Assembly (NCBI RefSeq): GCF_001653235.2
Contig: NC_035792.1
Location: forward strand, 1,240,001-1,304,000
Direction of reading: 5' to 3'
DNA: 64,000 nt
Source of the DNA: Pochonia chlamydosporia 170
Taxonomy: Eukaryota > Ascomycota > Sordariomycetes > Hypocreales > Clavicipitaceae
Made by a program: the position numbers and the translations under genes. This document shows, piece after piece, positions 1 to 12,635 of this stretch; the stretch's first letter is position 1, and each line of letters starts with the position of its first letter. The notes below the pieces were generated by a model. The model saw nothing but the letters and a program-made list of their open reading frames with translations, searched no databases and was not told the origin of the DNA.

Positions 1-2148
1 GCGAAAGGTGACCACGGCGGCGAAAGCGACGATGAAGTGGAGGCTGCGCTGTGGATGTACTCGAAGACACCCATCTTTGGCCGGACTTTGCCTGAACATG
101 CGACGCCTCCAGCAACTGCCAAGATTAGACCCGTCAACCAAATTGACCTGGTTCCGACGCTGTCTCTACTACTGGGCATTCCCATCCCATATAACAACTT
201 GGGCCGCCCTATCGAAGAAGCCTTCTCCGGCCCGAAAGGCGACAACTGGGCAAACCTTGCCGCGGTGTCGCGCATGGCATCCGCTGGCATCGAGAGATAC
301 CAAAAGTCGTATTTCAAGGCTCGTGGCATGACTCAAAGCGCAGATGCCAACTCTCCTGCCAGTCTGTGGACGGAAGCCAATAAAATCCCAAGCACTTCGC
401 AGCGAGATGCGTATAACGCCTTTACCAAGTTCCAGGAAGAAACTCTCAAAGTGTGCAAGGATCTCTGGGCCCGGTTTGACGTCCCTCGGATGGTTTCAGG
501 CGTGGTTGTTGCTGGAATTAGCGTTGTTCTTCTCGCAATGTATGCTTCGAGAACCGAAGACGACGAATTTGTTGTCATGAATGACGTTGAGCTGGACTAC
601 GCCGAGAAGAAGTTGGAAGTTCTGGGCTTCAAGGACGAACCTGAACCTCACGTGGACCAGTACTACCATAGGGACATACTGCGCGGCATGTGGGATACGC
701 GCTTCTTGTTCGTGGTCGGCACATTGATTGCTGCTTCAGTCTACAGACAACAGCCAATGGATCGGCTGGCTACTCTTGTCATGGTTCTCATGATGACGGC
801 AGTCGGCTCCTCACTTCATGAATGCGGAAAGACGATTCTGAACCTGCTCCCCAAAACGCCATGGGGCTGGCTCTCTGTATTGTTTACGCTCAGTCACTCA
901 ATTGGCTTCGCATCCAACTCATACACCATATGGGAAGACCAGATTCTTCTTTTCTTCGTCGCGACGTTTGGTCTCGCGTCGGCGGTTTCCTCCTTCCGCC
1001 TCGAATCCAAGGTTGACCGCACAATGGCAATCTACCACTCGGTTGTGTTCATTCTTCTCGGACGGCTTGCGTCTTATTCCAAGCTCTGTCGCGAGGAGCA
1101 GATGCCCTATTGTGTGTCTACATACTACGCTTCAGGGACCTCAACTGTATCTCCCTGGCAGCTCATTGTTCCCTTTACCGTCTTCATTGCCCTTCCCTCC
1201 ATCATTAAGTCTTTCCTTACACCTACACGATCGTACGAAGGCTTAGCGCCGACGTGGATCGGATACGTCTTTCGAGTCGGACTCTTCATTTCAGCCATGT
1301 ACTGGACCATTGATACCGTAAATAACGGTGGTTTGCTTGCCGGCAAAATATCCGAAGATGCCCTCAAATCTATTGGCGTGTACTTGGCCCAGACGATCCT
1401 GGCGCTCGCCCTTGTTGCTGGCACAACAGCATTCATATGGGCACCGCCCAGCGTCTCCATTGTCTCGACAGCCTCAAAAACCGGCCAAGCACGAGTCGCT
1501 ATCCTCGGATACAGTAACGCACTGGGCTCTCGCTATCTCCTTTTGCCTATCAACATACTCGCCGCTTGTCTCCTCCTAACAAAACCCATGGGTTCCGGAG
1601 CCCTCGCTCTCATGATGTGGCAGATCCTGTCGCTCGCTGAAATCATTGACCTGAACAATCTGAAAAACGAAACCATCGGACCAATCATGCTTGCCATCCT
1701 CGGCAACTTTTACTACTTCAAAACCGGCCACCAAGCTGTCCTATCCAGCATCCAATGGGACAGCGCCTTCATCCCCCTCTTCACTGTCCGCTACCCCTGG
1801 ACGCCCATCGTCGTCACTCTCAACACGTTTGGGGGCCAAATCCTCGCCGCCGTATGTGTTCCCCTCCTCGCGGTATGGAAAGTTGGTCCTAAGCAAAAGG
1901 GCGTGCTGGAAACCGTCACGCGCAGCCTCGCAGTATTTATTGCGTATTTCGCCGTCGAGGCGTTGGCGACGATGAGCTGGGCAGGCTGGCTGCGGAGACA
2001 TCTCATGCTGTACCGGGTATTTAGTCCGCGGTACATGATGGCAACTGTGTTGTTGCTGGTGCTCGATGTGATCGTGCTGTTGGTGACGTTGACGGGAGTA
2101 AGGAGCAATACGCTCTCTATAAGCGAGGTCTTTGGCTGGGCGGATTAG
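1..2148 (+). CDS. gpi13: GPI ethanolamine phosphate transferase 3 (GPI13/PIG-O), 5' truncated
   Basis: This is the C-terminal 715 codons of an ER membrane enzyme that adds ethanolamine phosphate, taken from phosphatidylethanolamine, to the third mannose of the GPI anchor precursor. The frame is already open at base 1 and begins AKGDHGGESDDEVEAALWMYS. The GDHGG motif is the metal-binding end of the alkaline-phosphatase-like catalytic domain of this family. It is followed by the typical luminal segment containing 'IDLVPTLSLLLGIPIPYNN'. After about residue 160 the protein is a long series of hydrophobic segments, more than ten likely membrane spans, ending at a TAG at 2146-2148. No intron is needed in this portion. 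The true start lies left of the window. GPI7 and MCD4 are relatives; the motif wording and the arrangement fit GPI13 best. Confidence 0.93.
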   Translation, partial: AKGDHGGESDDEVEAALWMYSKTPIFGRTLPEHATPPATAKIRPVNQIDLVPTLSLLLGIPIPYNNLGRPIEEAFSGPKGDNWANLAAVSRMASAGIERYQKSYFKARGMTQSADANSPASLWTEANKIPSTSQRDAYNAFTKFQEETLKVCKDLWARFDVPRMVSGVVVAGISVVLLAMYASRTEDDEFVVMNDVELDYAEKKLEVLGFKDEPEPHVDQYYHRDILRGMWDTRFLFVVGTLIAASVYRQQPMDRLATLVMVLMMTAVGSSLHECGKTILNLLPKTPWGWLSVLFTLSHSIGFASNSYTIWEDQILLFFVATFGLASAVSSFRLESKVDRTMAIYHSVVFILLGRLASYSKLCREEQMPYCVSTYYASGTSTVSPWQLIVPFTVFIALPSIIKSFLTPTRSYEGLAPTWIGYVFRVGLFISAMYWTIDTVNNGGLLAGKISEDALKSIGVYLAQTILALALVAGTTAFIWAPPSVSIVSTASKTGQARVAILGYSNALGSRYLLLPINILAACLLLTKPMGSGALALMMWQILSLAEIIDLNNLKNETIGPIMLAILGNFYYFKTGHQAVLSSIQWDSAFIPLFTVRYPWTPIVVTLNTFGGQILAAVCVPLLAVWKVGPKQKGVLETVTRSLAVFIAYFAVEALATMSWAGWLRRHLMLYRVFSPRYMMATVLLLVLDVIVLLVTLTGVRSNTLSISEVFGWAD

Positions 2149-2252
2149 ATTTTAGATAGTCATGTACTTGTAAATGGCGTTGTGCTGAATCATATAATAG
2201 TATCTTGGTATCTAAAGCTCTATATCTTGGCAATGTACACAAACCATATAAT

Positions 2253-3248
2253 CTACCTCACCATCACCGCCGTCCCCTTAACAGCTAACCCCCCATCCGG
2301 CCCCTCAACCCAAACATCGCAACTCCCATCCCCAGCCGGCCTCCTCACACAAACACTCAACTCATCACCCACATACAATGGCGCATAATTCCTATACGAT
2401 ATGCTCTCCACGGCGCCTCCCAGCGCCTCCAACATGAGAGCTAGCGTCAGCGGCCCATGGACAAGTAGATCCCTATGCCCATCCGTTGAGCGCGCATACA
2501 CCCTATCAAGATGAATAGAATGCGCGTTAAACGTCAGCGCCGAAAAGTGGAAGAGGTGCGTAGCCGTGGGAACAAGCGTCTTCCTCGACGTAGCCGCATG
2601 GGGAACTACACTCATTAGCCATCATCCTATCCAACCTTTACTGACAAACTCACATTTTACAGCGCGTCTAGGCGCAGTAGACGGCCCTTCATCCCTCATG
2701 AATACCAGTGTCCTTCTCTCTTCGATATCCCACTCCCGTCTCGCACCATACCTCCTCCACACGTCAACAAACACCTTCTCCTGCCCCGCGTTGCCCTTGA
2801 TACGCACATCCCCTATCTCCTCTTTACAATGCCATGGCCTCCCGTCCATGAGGAGATTCTGCTGCCAGCCTTTGTGGAAGGTGACTTCGCCGCCGGCCCA
2901 CATTCGGCGTGGGAAGTTTGGCCCCGGTGAGTGGTCCGGGTCGGCGCCGTCAGGGGCGAGTTTTGAAGGCGGTGTTTGGATGGGGAAGTAGACTAGGTGG
3001 TGGCCTTGGGGGAGGGTTTCGGGAGGAGATTGTATGGTTCGTGAGGAGGTGATTGGGAGGTGAAGGAGGTCGGATATTGTGGTTGTGAGGAGGTGGGAGG
3101 GCATGGGGGTGAGGTAGTCGGGGATGAGCTTGGGGGGACGGCTTTGGAGGGTGGTGATGATTTGGGAGGGGGAGGGGGATGAGAAGAAGCGGCGGTGGGG
3201 AGGATGGGGGAATTGGGGTATTGACGGGGGTTTTGGTAGGCGTTTCAT
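2253..3248 (-). CDS. Hot-dog/MaoC-type hydroxyacyl-thioester dehydratase (HTD2-like), probably mitochondrial
   Basis: Two exons, 3248-2654 and 2605-2253, give 315 aa. The 48 bp intron has a GTGAGT donor and a GGCTAATG branch, and splicing joins '..RRAVK' to 'FPHAATSRK'. The C-terminal exon carries the hot-dog helix motif FSALTFNAHSIHLD and then VHGPLTLALML, which match fungal MaoC-like dehydratases (HTD2 of mitochondrial fatty acid synthesis, also annotated as mesaconyl-C4-CoA hydratase). These enzymes hydrate or dehydrate enoyl/3-hydroxyacyl thioesters. The N-terminus from M1 (MKRLPKPPSIPQF) is basic, Pro/Ser-rich and contains RRFFSS, consistent with a mitochondrial presequence. An upstream in-frame Met at 3425 would add 59 unconserved-looking residues and was not chosen. 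The gene is convergent with GPI13, only about 100 bp apart. Exact substrate is not decidable. Confidence 0.82.
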
Positions 3249-3519
3249 TTTGGTGGTTGTGTTGATGGTGTTGATGGTTGAGGGTGGAAAGACTCTGGAG
3301 TTGAGAGTTTGAAGTGGTTGATGAGATGAGATTTGCCCCACATTGATTGAGTTGGACTTCATCCAGGATACGTAGAACAATTGAGAGAAAATAAATAGTG
3401 TTTTAATTATTGGCGATACTGACATTTAATTTTAGCGAATATATTTGTAAACTACTGTCTCTATTTATTACCTAGATACACCATCGCAATGTACAGTCTA
3501 CTAAACACATACTGCGCCT

Positions 3520-5554
3520 CTATCTTCGCAACTTCAAAACAATCCAAGATGCAATCCTATACCCAGCAATTATAGAAACCATAATGCCAACATTCTGCCC
3601 CAACTTCCCCGTAGAGTAACCATACTGATCCAGTACAGCCTGCCCTGCAATCTTGCACTGATTCGCCAACGGCGACTCATACATGCATCTACAACCCGCA
3701 CCGCACGAATACGTCCTCTCCGCAAACTCATTCACCATCATCCCCTCAAACACATACTTCTGATAATCCCAGTAGTGAAAGACATATTTATAAAAGACGT
3801 TCAAAATCGTCGGCGGGACCATGAATCCACCCACCGACATCCACAGGCCATTCGCAAAAGCGACCAGTGCCAATGCGATGACGAAGCTGGGCACAAGAGA
3901 ACTCATGAACACGACGAGCGATTCCGCAGCCAAAAGATCGAGGAACAGCCACATTATCCATGTGAAGAATGCCTTTGCCGTGGGCTGAAAATTCGACAAC
4001 CAGTACGAAATGACGGAGAAGACGACCGATATAAGAAACAGGTACGGGATGCCAATGAAGAAATTGGAAACGATGAACTCGGTGGCGCCGTAGAGGCCGT
4101 TGTGCAGGTCCTTGACGTACTGGAGACGGTCTTCGAGGAAAGCGGGAACGTAGGCGACGGCCATGAAGGACATGAATGCCGAGCCGAAGAAGATGGCGTT
4201 GATGAAGGGCTGGATGGATTCCTGGTCGGGCGAGAGACGGACCCATACTGTGCCCATCATGATGGCGAGACCGGTGTACATGGCGAGGCGGATGCCGTAG
4301 GCTACGACGTCGCGGTAGGATTTGATGAATGAGCGGTGGAGGAGCGTGAGGATGAGGCTTGGCGTGGATGGTTTTTGAATTTCAGAGAGATTGAGGGGGT
4401 GTGAGGCCGATGAGAGGGTGTTGACGAGGGAGGCGGTTTCTTGCGATTGCGGCGACGAGAGCCATTGCGCTTGGAGGGCGTCAAGACGCTCTGACGCGGA
4501 CGAGACGTCGTTTGCAAAGTCGATGTTGACGAGGTCGAGGAGGAATTCGGCTGGGTTGATGTAGTTGGGCACCTGGACACCGAGTGATTGGAAGTGTGGA
4601 ACGACGTTGGACACCGGGCCAAAGTAGTGCGTCTTGCCGGCGGAAAGGAGCATCAGCTTATCAAACAAGTTAAATGTTGCCGTCGAGGGCTGGTGGATCG
4701 AACAAATGACGATGAGGTTGTGTCGCTTGGCCACCTTGCGGAGGTAGTTTACCACTTCCCATGAGGCAGCTGAGTCGAGGCCGGACGTTGGTTCATCGAG
4801 GAAGAGCACCTTCGGGCTGGTGATGAGCTGGCTGGCCACGCCAACACGGCGCTTTTGTCCGCCGGAGATGCCTTTGCGGATTGGGGTGCCGATGATGGTG
4901 GAAGCTTGTGAGGTGAGACCGAAGGAGGCGAGAAGTGAGTCGATTCGGAGGAGGCGTTCTTTTCGGGGCAGTGAACTACATGGTGTTGGTACTTGTGCAA
5001 AGAGTCTTGGAGGGAAGTCATATTACCTGGTGCTGGCGAGGCGGGATGAGAAATCGAGGGTTTCTCTAACGGTCAGAGATCCGATGAGAGCGTCTTCTTG
5101 TTCTACGAAGCATGTGATTTGTCGGAAGGCAGACTGGGAGACTTCGGTGCCGTTGATGAGAACCTTGGCTTGGACATCACTGGCATTGGTAGGTCGGCGG
5201 GCTAGGACGTTGAGAAGAGTTGTTTTACCGCAGCCAGATGGGCCCATTAGCGCGCAAATTTCGCCTGAAATAGGAATTAGATCAAGTTCTGAAGTTGAGG
5301 GGGAGTTGTAGATAGTGGGAATGTGGGTTTGCGAATGTAGTTTCACAGGGTTTATACTCACCAGCTTCAACTGCGCCTGCTGCCTCATCAACAATATTCT
5401 TAGGCTTCTTCGTCTCTCTATCCTTCACCGTAACAGTTACCCCGCTCCAAGTAACGCTCTTCACTGTCGAGTTATTCAAATGCGCGTCGGCGACGGCTTC
5501 TTGTTCCGGATCCTTCGTCATGGCGCCCGAGGAGCCTGATTTTTCAGAACCCAT
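3520..5554 (-). CDS. ABCG-family half-size ABC transporter (White/eye-pigment type)
   Basis: Three exons (5554-5362, 5264-5027, 4975-3520) give 628 aa. Introns are 97 bp (GTGAGT..TTTCAG) and 51 bp (GTAATA..ATGTAG), and all joins keep frame. The nucleotide-binding domain is N-terminal: Walker A GPSGCGKT at about 72-79, signature ISGGQ at about 180-184, Walker B VLFLDEP at about 200-206, then the ABCG hallmark TSGLDSA. About six membrane helices follow between residues 370 and 628, and there is a Cys-rich extracellular loop near the end (YSCGAGCRCMY). NBD-before-TMD order with one copy of each defines a half transporter, which must dimerise to work at the plasma or organelle membrane. Substrate cannot be inferred; relatives export lipids, toxins or drugs. 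Its upstream region carries the GGTCGCCG repeat array and ends at a Zn2Cys6 regulator gene. Confidence 0.92.
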
Positions 5555-7519
5555 CTTGCCCGTTCTTCAAAACCAAGAAATTGAGATTGAAGGGCAAAGT
5601 CTCGTTGGGCAGATGTAGGGTTTAAAGAACGACTGATAGGAAAAGACTTTGGGCTTTGTCAGACGTAAACTTGCTGGCTAGCAGGGGTGCTGCAGGTCGC
5701 CGAGCTATATATGCAACTTGAGGTGAGTTGGCAATATTAGGGGTTGTACGGCATTCACGGGCCGCTAGTAGTTACTCGAGAGTAAATATAGTGCTTGGAG
5801 GGAGGTTGTATACGTTTCACAGCCTGTTTAAGGTGTGGTGGGTGGTTGGCGATGAAATTATTGATAAGCACCGATTGTGCAATCGTGATGACTGGAGTTT
5901 AGCCTTTTCACCCGAAGTTGTAGGAAGTTGCGAAGTGAAGCCAACGGACTATATATTGTATATGAGCAGAAAAAAAAAGCTCAACGTCAAGGCCCTGCAT
6001 TTTGTCAGCAGTATTGTATCCAAGTGAGATATAATATTGATTGAGGCTGGTCGCCGACAACCTGTGCCTGAAGATGACACGCACAGCAGGGCGGATTGTG
6101 GATACAAATAAGAACAAGAAGCCTCGCACTGAAGTATTGTCGGGCGGATGGTCGCCGTCTCATCATCCATTGCGGCATTCTCCTACATGGCCGCCCGATG
6201 GCCCGTTGCTCCATCAAATGCTAAATTCAGGTTCCCTTGAATGGCATGACATCGGGAATCCGGGGTCCACCAAAACATCCCATCTCATCTTGACCGTTGC
6301 ATGTCTGGTTTGTTCGGGTTTACCGTTGACGGCTGCCTGTCGAACTAGTGGGGGGTAAGACACCGATTGGCTGCAGGTGAAGCGAAGTCATGTGAGTGGC
6401 TCGCCAGTCGAGTTGAGTCCTGAGTCCGTCCTGACATGTCTGGTGCGAGAAAATTGAACCAGTTGACGTCTGGTCGGCGGTTGACAGCCGTGGTACGGAG
6501 TCAGGGTATGTACATGTATGCTAGGTCGCCGACTGCAACCTGGCACCCTGACTAGCAAGGAATTAGCACCCGCCGTCGGCCGCATTGGTCGCCGTTCACT
6601 AGCGCTCAGTTCAACGTTGGCATATTATTATTAGATCGTGTGAGCATGGCCAAGAGCTTCGAGATGCCCGAGTACCCGATATCTAGACTCTGGTCAATAC
6701 CAACGACACGGCACAATCTACTACTGGAGTAATGTATTGCATCAAGTACTTACCGTACTCGGTGTCAACAGCTGCATGGCCGCCGCATATACCGTATGTC
6801 ATCGCCGACCATTCCCTCTCATCCCAGCATCATCATCACCGCCTGGCCACAGCCGACTCATCGCCCACTTCATCCACGCCGGGTGTTTGGATTTTGTGAA
6901 ACCGCCACAACCGGTCGCCGATTGCCAATGCGGCCATCACGTCACCGCGATACCCATCGTTCGTCCCCATGTGCTCATATGCGAGATATAGTGTCATGTC
7001 CCAGATGTTGGTCCGATCCGTCCCCTGGATGGAGGCGTCACAGGGCTGTAGGGCTGCATCCCATACCCCCTACTCATCCACATCTCGTTCTCCTTCCCAT
7101 GCCATGCAGATGTTTGAAACGCCGAGAATTCGTATCAAGTCCCACTTCCATGTAGTACAATAAGTTCCAGGCCAGGCCAGGCCAGATGCCGTCCCAAAGA
7201 TATGAAAAGCACCTAAGTGTTCATCAATAAAATCCGAAAGCGCTTCATATTGAATAGCCTAAAAGCTCTTCGTCTATCGTCGTACAGTACATCGTCCAAA
7301 GCTTTGAATACATACACTTATGCAAAAAACGCCCAATTTTCCCAGCTCAATTCCACAACAGATGCTTCCCAAAACGCCACCAGAGTACCTCAGTGGTAAT
7401 GCATATTAGCATGGCTTTTGGTGTCGTATTATAACTTCGTGTTGGCGTTTCGTCTCTTTTTTCAACTGTATGCCATCTTTGGCTTGCCTCCATGGCAAAA
7501 CACGTCATCTCGCACTCCT
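5555..7519. promoter_or_regulatory. Intergenic/upstream region of the ABC transporter with six GGTCGCCG octamers
   Basis: No gene is supported here. The region lies upstream of the ABC transporter and downstream of the neighbouring regulator. The octamer GGTCGCCG occurs on the + strand at 5695, 6049, 6150, 6524, 6587 and 6913. Close variants are GGTCGGCG at 6472 and an ATCGCCGACC near 6803. A short AGGCC direct repeat lies near 7167-7186. The octamers look like binding sites; the factor is unknown. Confidence 0.5.
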
Positions 7520-9724
7520 TCACCCTAGAAGATTTGGCATCGGCTCGAAGTTTTCAATTTCGTTGATAATGGAGTCGTCCGTCGCAATTGTATTGAGCAT
7601 CTCTTCCTGAGAAAGACCCAGCCAAAACTGAGAGTTTGACCGCTGCTGCTTCTTTACCTTGTATATTTCCTGCGCCACCGCCTTGACCTGCCCTCGAGCT
7701 CGATCAGCAGCCCCCCATACCTCGGAGAGGTGGTTTAATGCACCGATGTTGAGCCGTATTTGCTGTCGAAGATCGTCGTCGTCGTGAGGAATGAAGAATA
7801 ATGCCCACCTGCTCAGATGCACGATTGACGACAGCGTGATGACACAAGTAAAGAAATGCGTATGCGAGAGAAGTGGCACGCGGTGAGTAATCATTGTGCT
7901 GATGCAGTTGGCGGATTCTATAGTGTGTCTGGTATGCGAGTTGAACAGATCCCCGGCGGGTATGACTTGGTGGGGAGCGCACGAATTGATATCTTGCGTT
8001 GGGCTCGAGTCAAGTTGTGAATGCGGTTGATGAAGCATAATCGATGTCGCCTGGTTCATCATGTGTGCCTGGAACATCATTTCGTCCAGCTTTCCATTCT
8101 TTTGTAAAGCATCTCGCTTCGCCGAAGGTAGATGAAGCCGCCAGTTGGTAAGGAGTGTTTCGATCTTGCCAAGATTTTCGTCTTCCGGTCCGAAAATTGG
8201 AGGTGCTCGCATCAACTTCCCCAAGTTGCGCGCACATAATACGCGATAGGCAAAAGATGAAAACTCGCGGTCTTCACCGGAAAAGTCTTGGTCCTCAAGG
8301 TCGTCCAGATATAGCGGGATGGGTATTCTCTGCATATGTTCCATTAGTTTCATCGCGGCAAAAATGGCAAACTTCGACCGTCACACTCACCGCCGTTAAA
8401 TATTGGTCTTCTTCACAGGGAAGTGCAGCTCCAGCCGGAACGTCGAAGAGAAGAAAGTTGGTTACACGATGGACACCAGCCACCATCCCATCAATAACGA
8501 ACAAGTCCCACCAAGTGCGACGCCAGCTTTCTTCCAAAACAGCAATGCCACGTCCGTGTGTTGTTGCAAATTCTCGAGTGTTGAGTCTTATTTCCAGCGC
8601 CAGAGCCTCCACGTCGTTGAGGATGCCTCTTGCCTTGTCCTGTTGACAGCTCCCATCAAGGCCAACGATGAGGAGCATCATGGCTTGCACCAGGAAACCA
8701 TCCTTGGACCGTCCAGGGGCATAAATGAGGCTAAACGCTTCGTTGAACATTCGTTCTCGAACAGGGGTAGCAACATCGATGAATATTGATCCAACCCATC
8801 TCATGGCCGCCGTTACCGGATTCAACGACGGCTCCTTCGATATCTGGAGGAGAAACGGTTTAGGCAAAACAAATGGGTGTGAGGCGTGAAAGTGATGATA
8901 GAATGAATCGAAACACCGCTCCTCCATCGTGGGACCAGGAATTTGCACGGCAGCTGGGTTTCCAGTCTGGTTCACCACCCACCCTGACGGATCGATCCCA
9001 TTGACGGCACAATACGACTTGTAAAGCTGCATATTAGTAGGCTGTTGGGACGGGGCGTACCCGGCCGCATTCACGTCGTGCGAAGGCATAGTCGGTGGAC
9101 CAAATCCGCCGCCAACTACTGTAGGCATATTAGTTGACCCCGTTCGTGCTCCGAGGAGCATAGGGCAATCCGAGCTGCCGGGGCTCAAATCAGGTGGTGA
9201 GGTAGCCTGTCTCTTATTGGGGTTTTGGACTGTGCCACGACGAGGACCTTTGTAGCCCCTGCGAGATGCAACATAAACGCATTCACTTTGTGTGCTGATA
9301 CAACGGGCACATGGCGTTTGCCCATCGCACTTGAGATGCTTGCTGCGCTATACATAGAGACAAATTAGTACGTGTTACCGTCTACTTAGATTTATGGAGT
9401 CCGCCTGGTTTGGCGTAGTCAATGGAGGGAAATAGGCAATATCACGCCAACGCAGATGCCAAGGTGCTGGGTGGTAAATTTATGATGCCGACTTACGCAT
9501 GCCAAACAAGCTGCAGGCACCGTGGATTCCCGCGAGCGTCCATCATTGCTCATATCCGGAGTTGTGTTCTTCTCCGCATCGACACCAGTACCAGAGGAGG
9601 CGGCGGGGGTGGTGCTCTGCGCCTGAGAGTTCGGCGATGATGTGGAAGACATGGAGCCTGTCCGGGATTGAAATGCAGGAAGAGGGACGCCATCCGGCTC
9701 AGGAATTGAAGGGTCGACGGCCAT
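7520..9724 (-). CDS. Zn2Cys6 fungal transcription factor (with fungal-specific TF domain)
   Basis: Three exons (9724-9497, 9347-8391, 8329-7520) give 664 aa. Introns are 149 bp and 61 bp, both phase 0 with GTAAGT and GTGAGT donors. The first intron falls inside the zinc cluster. Splicing restores the full CX2CX6CX5CX2CX6C pattern: ACLAC + RSKHLKCDGQTPCARC + ISTQSEC, with Cys at about 73, 76, 83, 89, 92 and 99. The N-terminus before it is Ser/Thr/Pro-rich and disordered. The middle region from about residue 185 ('RCFDSFYHHFHASHPFVLPKP', then 'VTAAMRWVGSIF') is the fungal-specific transcription factor domain. The start at 9724 (MAVDPSIPEPDG) was preferred to the Met at 9760. It may regulate the adjacent transporter, but only proximity suggests this. 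Confidence 0.9.
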
Positions 9725-12635
9725 TTGAAAGCTGCGAAATCTGAATCTCAAAATCTCCAAGACCAGAAATTATGAATATAGGGAGAGGACAGGAATATCC
9801 ACCCGGCTCCCGGCCCACAGACGTTGAAGGCGTCAAGTCGTCTCTGGCTGAGTAAAGACTGGCGTTAAAAAGAGGAGACAAATGGCCAGGCAAATACACG
9901 ACAGGATGGAATTTACTAGTCCTGATGAAGGTTCAAGTGTGCGGTCTGATGTGTGGTTTGGGTGCTCGCTCTGTGAAAAAGTATGGCTCCCACAAAAGGA
10001 CGCTTCAAGGTTGTGATGGGTGGGGAACGTTTGCCAGCAGCAAAGAAGCAATTTTGTGGCGGCGGAGTCTTTACTGGGCAGTTGTGCATCACAGCATCAT
10101 CTTGCTTCCCAAAGTCGCGAGTGGTTGTCTGGGCTGTCTGGGATGTGTGCATGCAGGATGCTCAGGTCGTCTGGGTTGTTTGCCCTTCCCATGAGCTCGG
10201 AATCGTGGCCTGGCTGGGCTGATCTGAGGCACGGGGAAGTGTTGTGACGCAGCCGGAGCGGAGGATTTGCCTACTTGGTACTCGGTACTCCTGCTATTTT
10301 TGCTTGCGATACAATGCAAAAAAGGTATCTGGTGTGAAGAGCTGGCTGGTTGTCCGGCGAATTCAATGCTTTGCTGGACGCCTTGTTGCTGCTCTGCTCG
10401 GCAAACGTGAGTATTCAAGTAGCACGGAGTAGATGATGTCTAACCCTTGAACGGGGACCAGTCGGAGTCTATCAAGGGCAGGCGGGAGCCTGTGCGTCGA
10501 CGAGGGCCACTGGTGTAACTCGAGTAAAATCAACTCAGAAACTTACAAAGAATCGATTGGTGATGGTGGTGTCGAGTATTCTGCACGGAGCACTGAAGCA
10601 AGGAATCAATGAGTTACCAGACCAGACAATGGGCAAATGGGCAAATGGTCAACTCCACCGGCTCAACTGGCTTCCTCCATTAAAGTTGATTCCAGCATCT
10701 GAAGTGGTTGCCTTCACCAATTTCACCAATGTACCCAGGTACATTGATCGAGGCGTTCATTTGCACAGAGCTTGGAGTACCCCGTGTTGCTAGGCCATTC
10801 TGCATGCGGCGCTCGCTCTTTCCCAATGCTCAATCTCCCACCACATCGGCATCTGATGACAAAACGGAGAATCGGTCCTTCCGACTGGCAATCTTGGGTG
10901 GGTGTTGGCTTGGCATATTGATGCTCACCGATGAATCTCTCATATCTGGTCAAGGCTGTCATTTCTCATCAATCTTTCATCACGCAGGGCCTGTTTCAAT
11001 GTGTCTTCGTCAGATGCACCCAACACCTTTTTGCCCACGCGGACCAAAGATGGCCCATGCTGTTATCCACCTGAGACGCCTGTTATCACTGTCTCTGTTG
11101 TCTCTGTTTGCCTCTGTTTCGCTTTCTTTTTTCTTTTAACCTCGCCCCTGGTTCCCTGCTCTCGTGCCTCCATCACTGAACATCAAGCCGACCGGATGCA
11201 CAAGAGCGGATTATCTACACCACAGTCGCATTGCCTGCGATGCATAAAATGAAACACTAGAACTTGTTTTGGCGTCAGCTTGTTTGCTTCCGTGCAGCAG
11301 CCTATTGCGGCTAAGTCTCTCCTTTTAATGCCTTTCTTGACAACTTTGAAAACCTACTCCATACCCTGCTATGGCTTTCACATACGACGGTGGCGGAGTG
11401 AGATCTGCCAAACACATTAGATGCGGCGGCATGTGTTTGAACCCTAACAGATGCAGCGAACCAACAGTGAACCAAACCCTTGTTCACATCTGACAATGAA
11501 TTGGCCACTACTCCTCTATATACTTGGCAGTCCTTCAATATCTGCCTCGCTAATGCCAATCAATGTAGCTGCTATTTCTGCTGCCACCACTGTCCATGCT
11601 TCCTGTCGTCCACGTCGACATCATCCTTTTACTGTGGACAGAAGTGGCTAATCATTGAACCGGATGATCGAAAAAACTGCATTGGTTAGGGGTTAAATTT
11701 TTTTCAGAGATCAATTCATTTCGTTGCTCGGCCATTCTATGTCACCTCAGCTTCACAGGCCTGGAGTTTGGTCTCTGATGACAATTTGCCCGCAGGGATT
11801 TGATCCATCTTCGCAGGCTGTTTGGCTAGCCCATGCACATGGGCCACATATTACCCACAGACCTGGGAGGCAAGCAGAAATGACATGAGCATGAGCCAAA
11901 AAGCTGGGTCTTTCTTCCCACAACAGCATGCCTCGCCTGCGATTGGGGGGCATGGGGAATGAGGAATGGGAAGATGGGGGCTAACTTGTATTTGATGTTG
12001 AAAGCCGTCATTTCAGCCCAGGCAGCGAGTGGATGTGTGGTTACTTTCAACAACAAAAGGTTTGGCGCGGCGCCTTCCAACACCCAGCGATGCCAGTACG
12101 AAGTAGCATCATCACTTCGTCGAAAGGACAGTTCAGGCTTCAGGCCCTCCCGGTCTTCAGCTGGCAATGAACTTCTATATTGGCAAGGTTTCTGTATTGT
12201 GGCAATTCTGTCTCCTCGCAACTGTCTCGAAGCAAACAGAGTCATGAAAATGCATACAATATGCATTAGTGGACATGGTACCGGCTGAGTGGCGGATGGT
12301 CCTCCATGGTTGGTGTTGCACATCGGAATATGAGATATCACCAGGGGTCCAGACCACCTGCAAGTGCTGACACCATCAAAAAGCCAAAACCCCATGCTGA
12401 AATTCTACCCACCCCTCTGCCTTCTGCCCCGCGCCACGACGAATCAAGCATGGCGACACCATTCCGAATTTCTAAGCTCCAACAGCCCTGGCGCATATTT
12501 ATTGAGCACCTTTACAGCTTTCAGCTTGCCAACGCCGGCACCCATGGTGCATTGAGAGGAGGCAAGGAAACCACCCGAGAGCTGATCGGGGCCGTGATAT
12601 ATTGAAGGCATTATCGACTCGTCGATGGGCCAGTC
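9725..12635. other. Intergenic region (2.9 kb)
   Basis: Divergent promoter region between the Zn2Cys6 regulator (-) and the HeLo pseudokinase (+). Open frames here are short, overlap on both strands and show no recognisable protein. One CGGAGTA element lies at 10425-10431. I see no RNA gene or repeat family. Confidence 0.5.
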
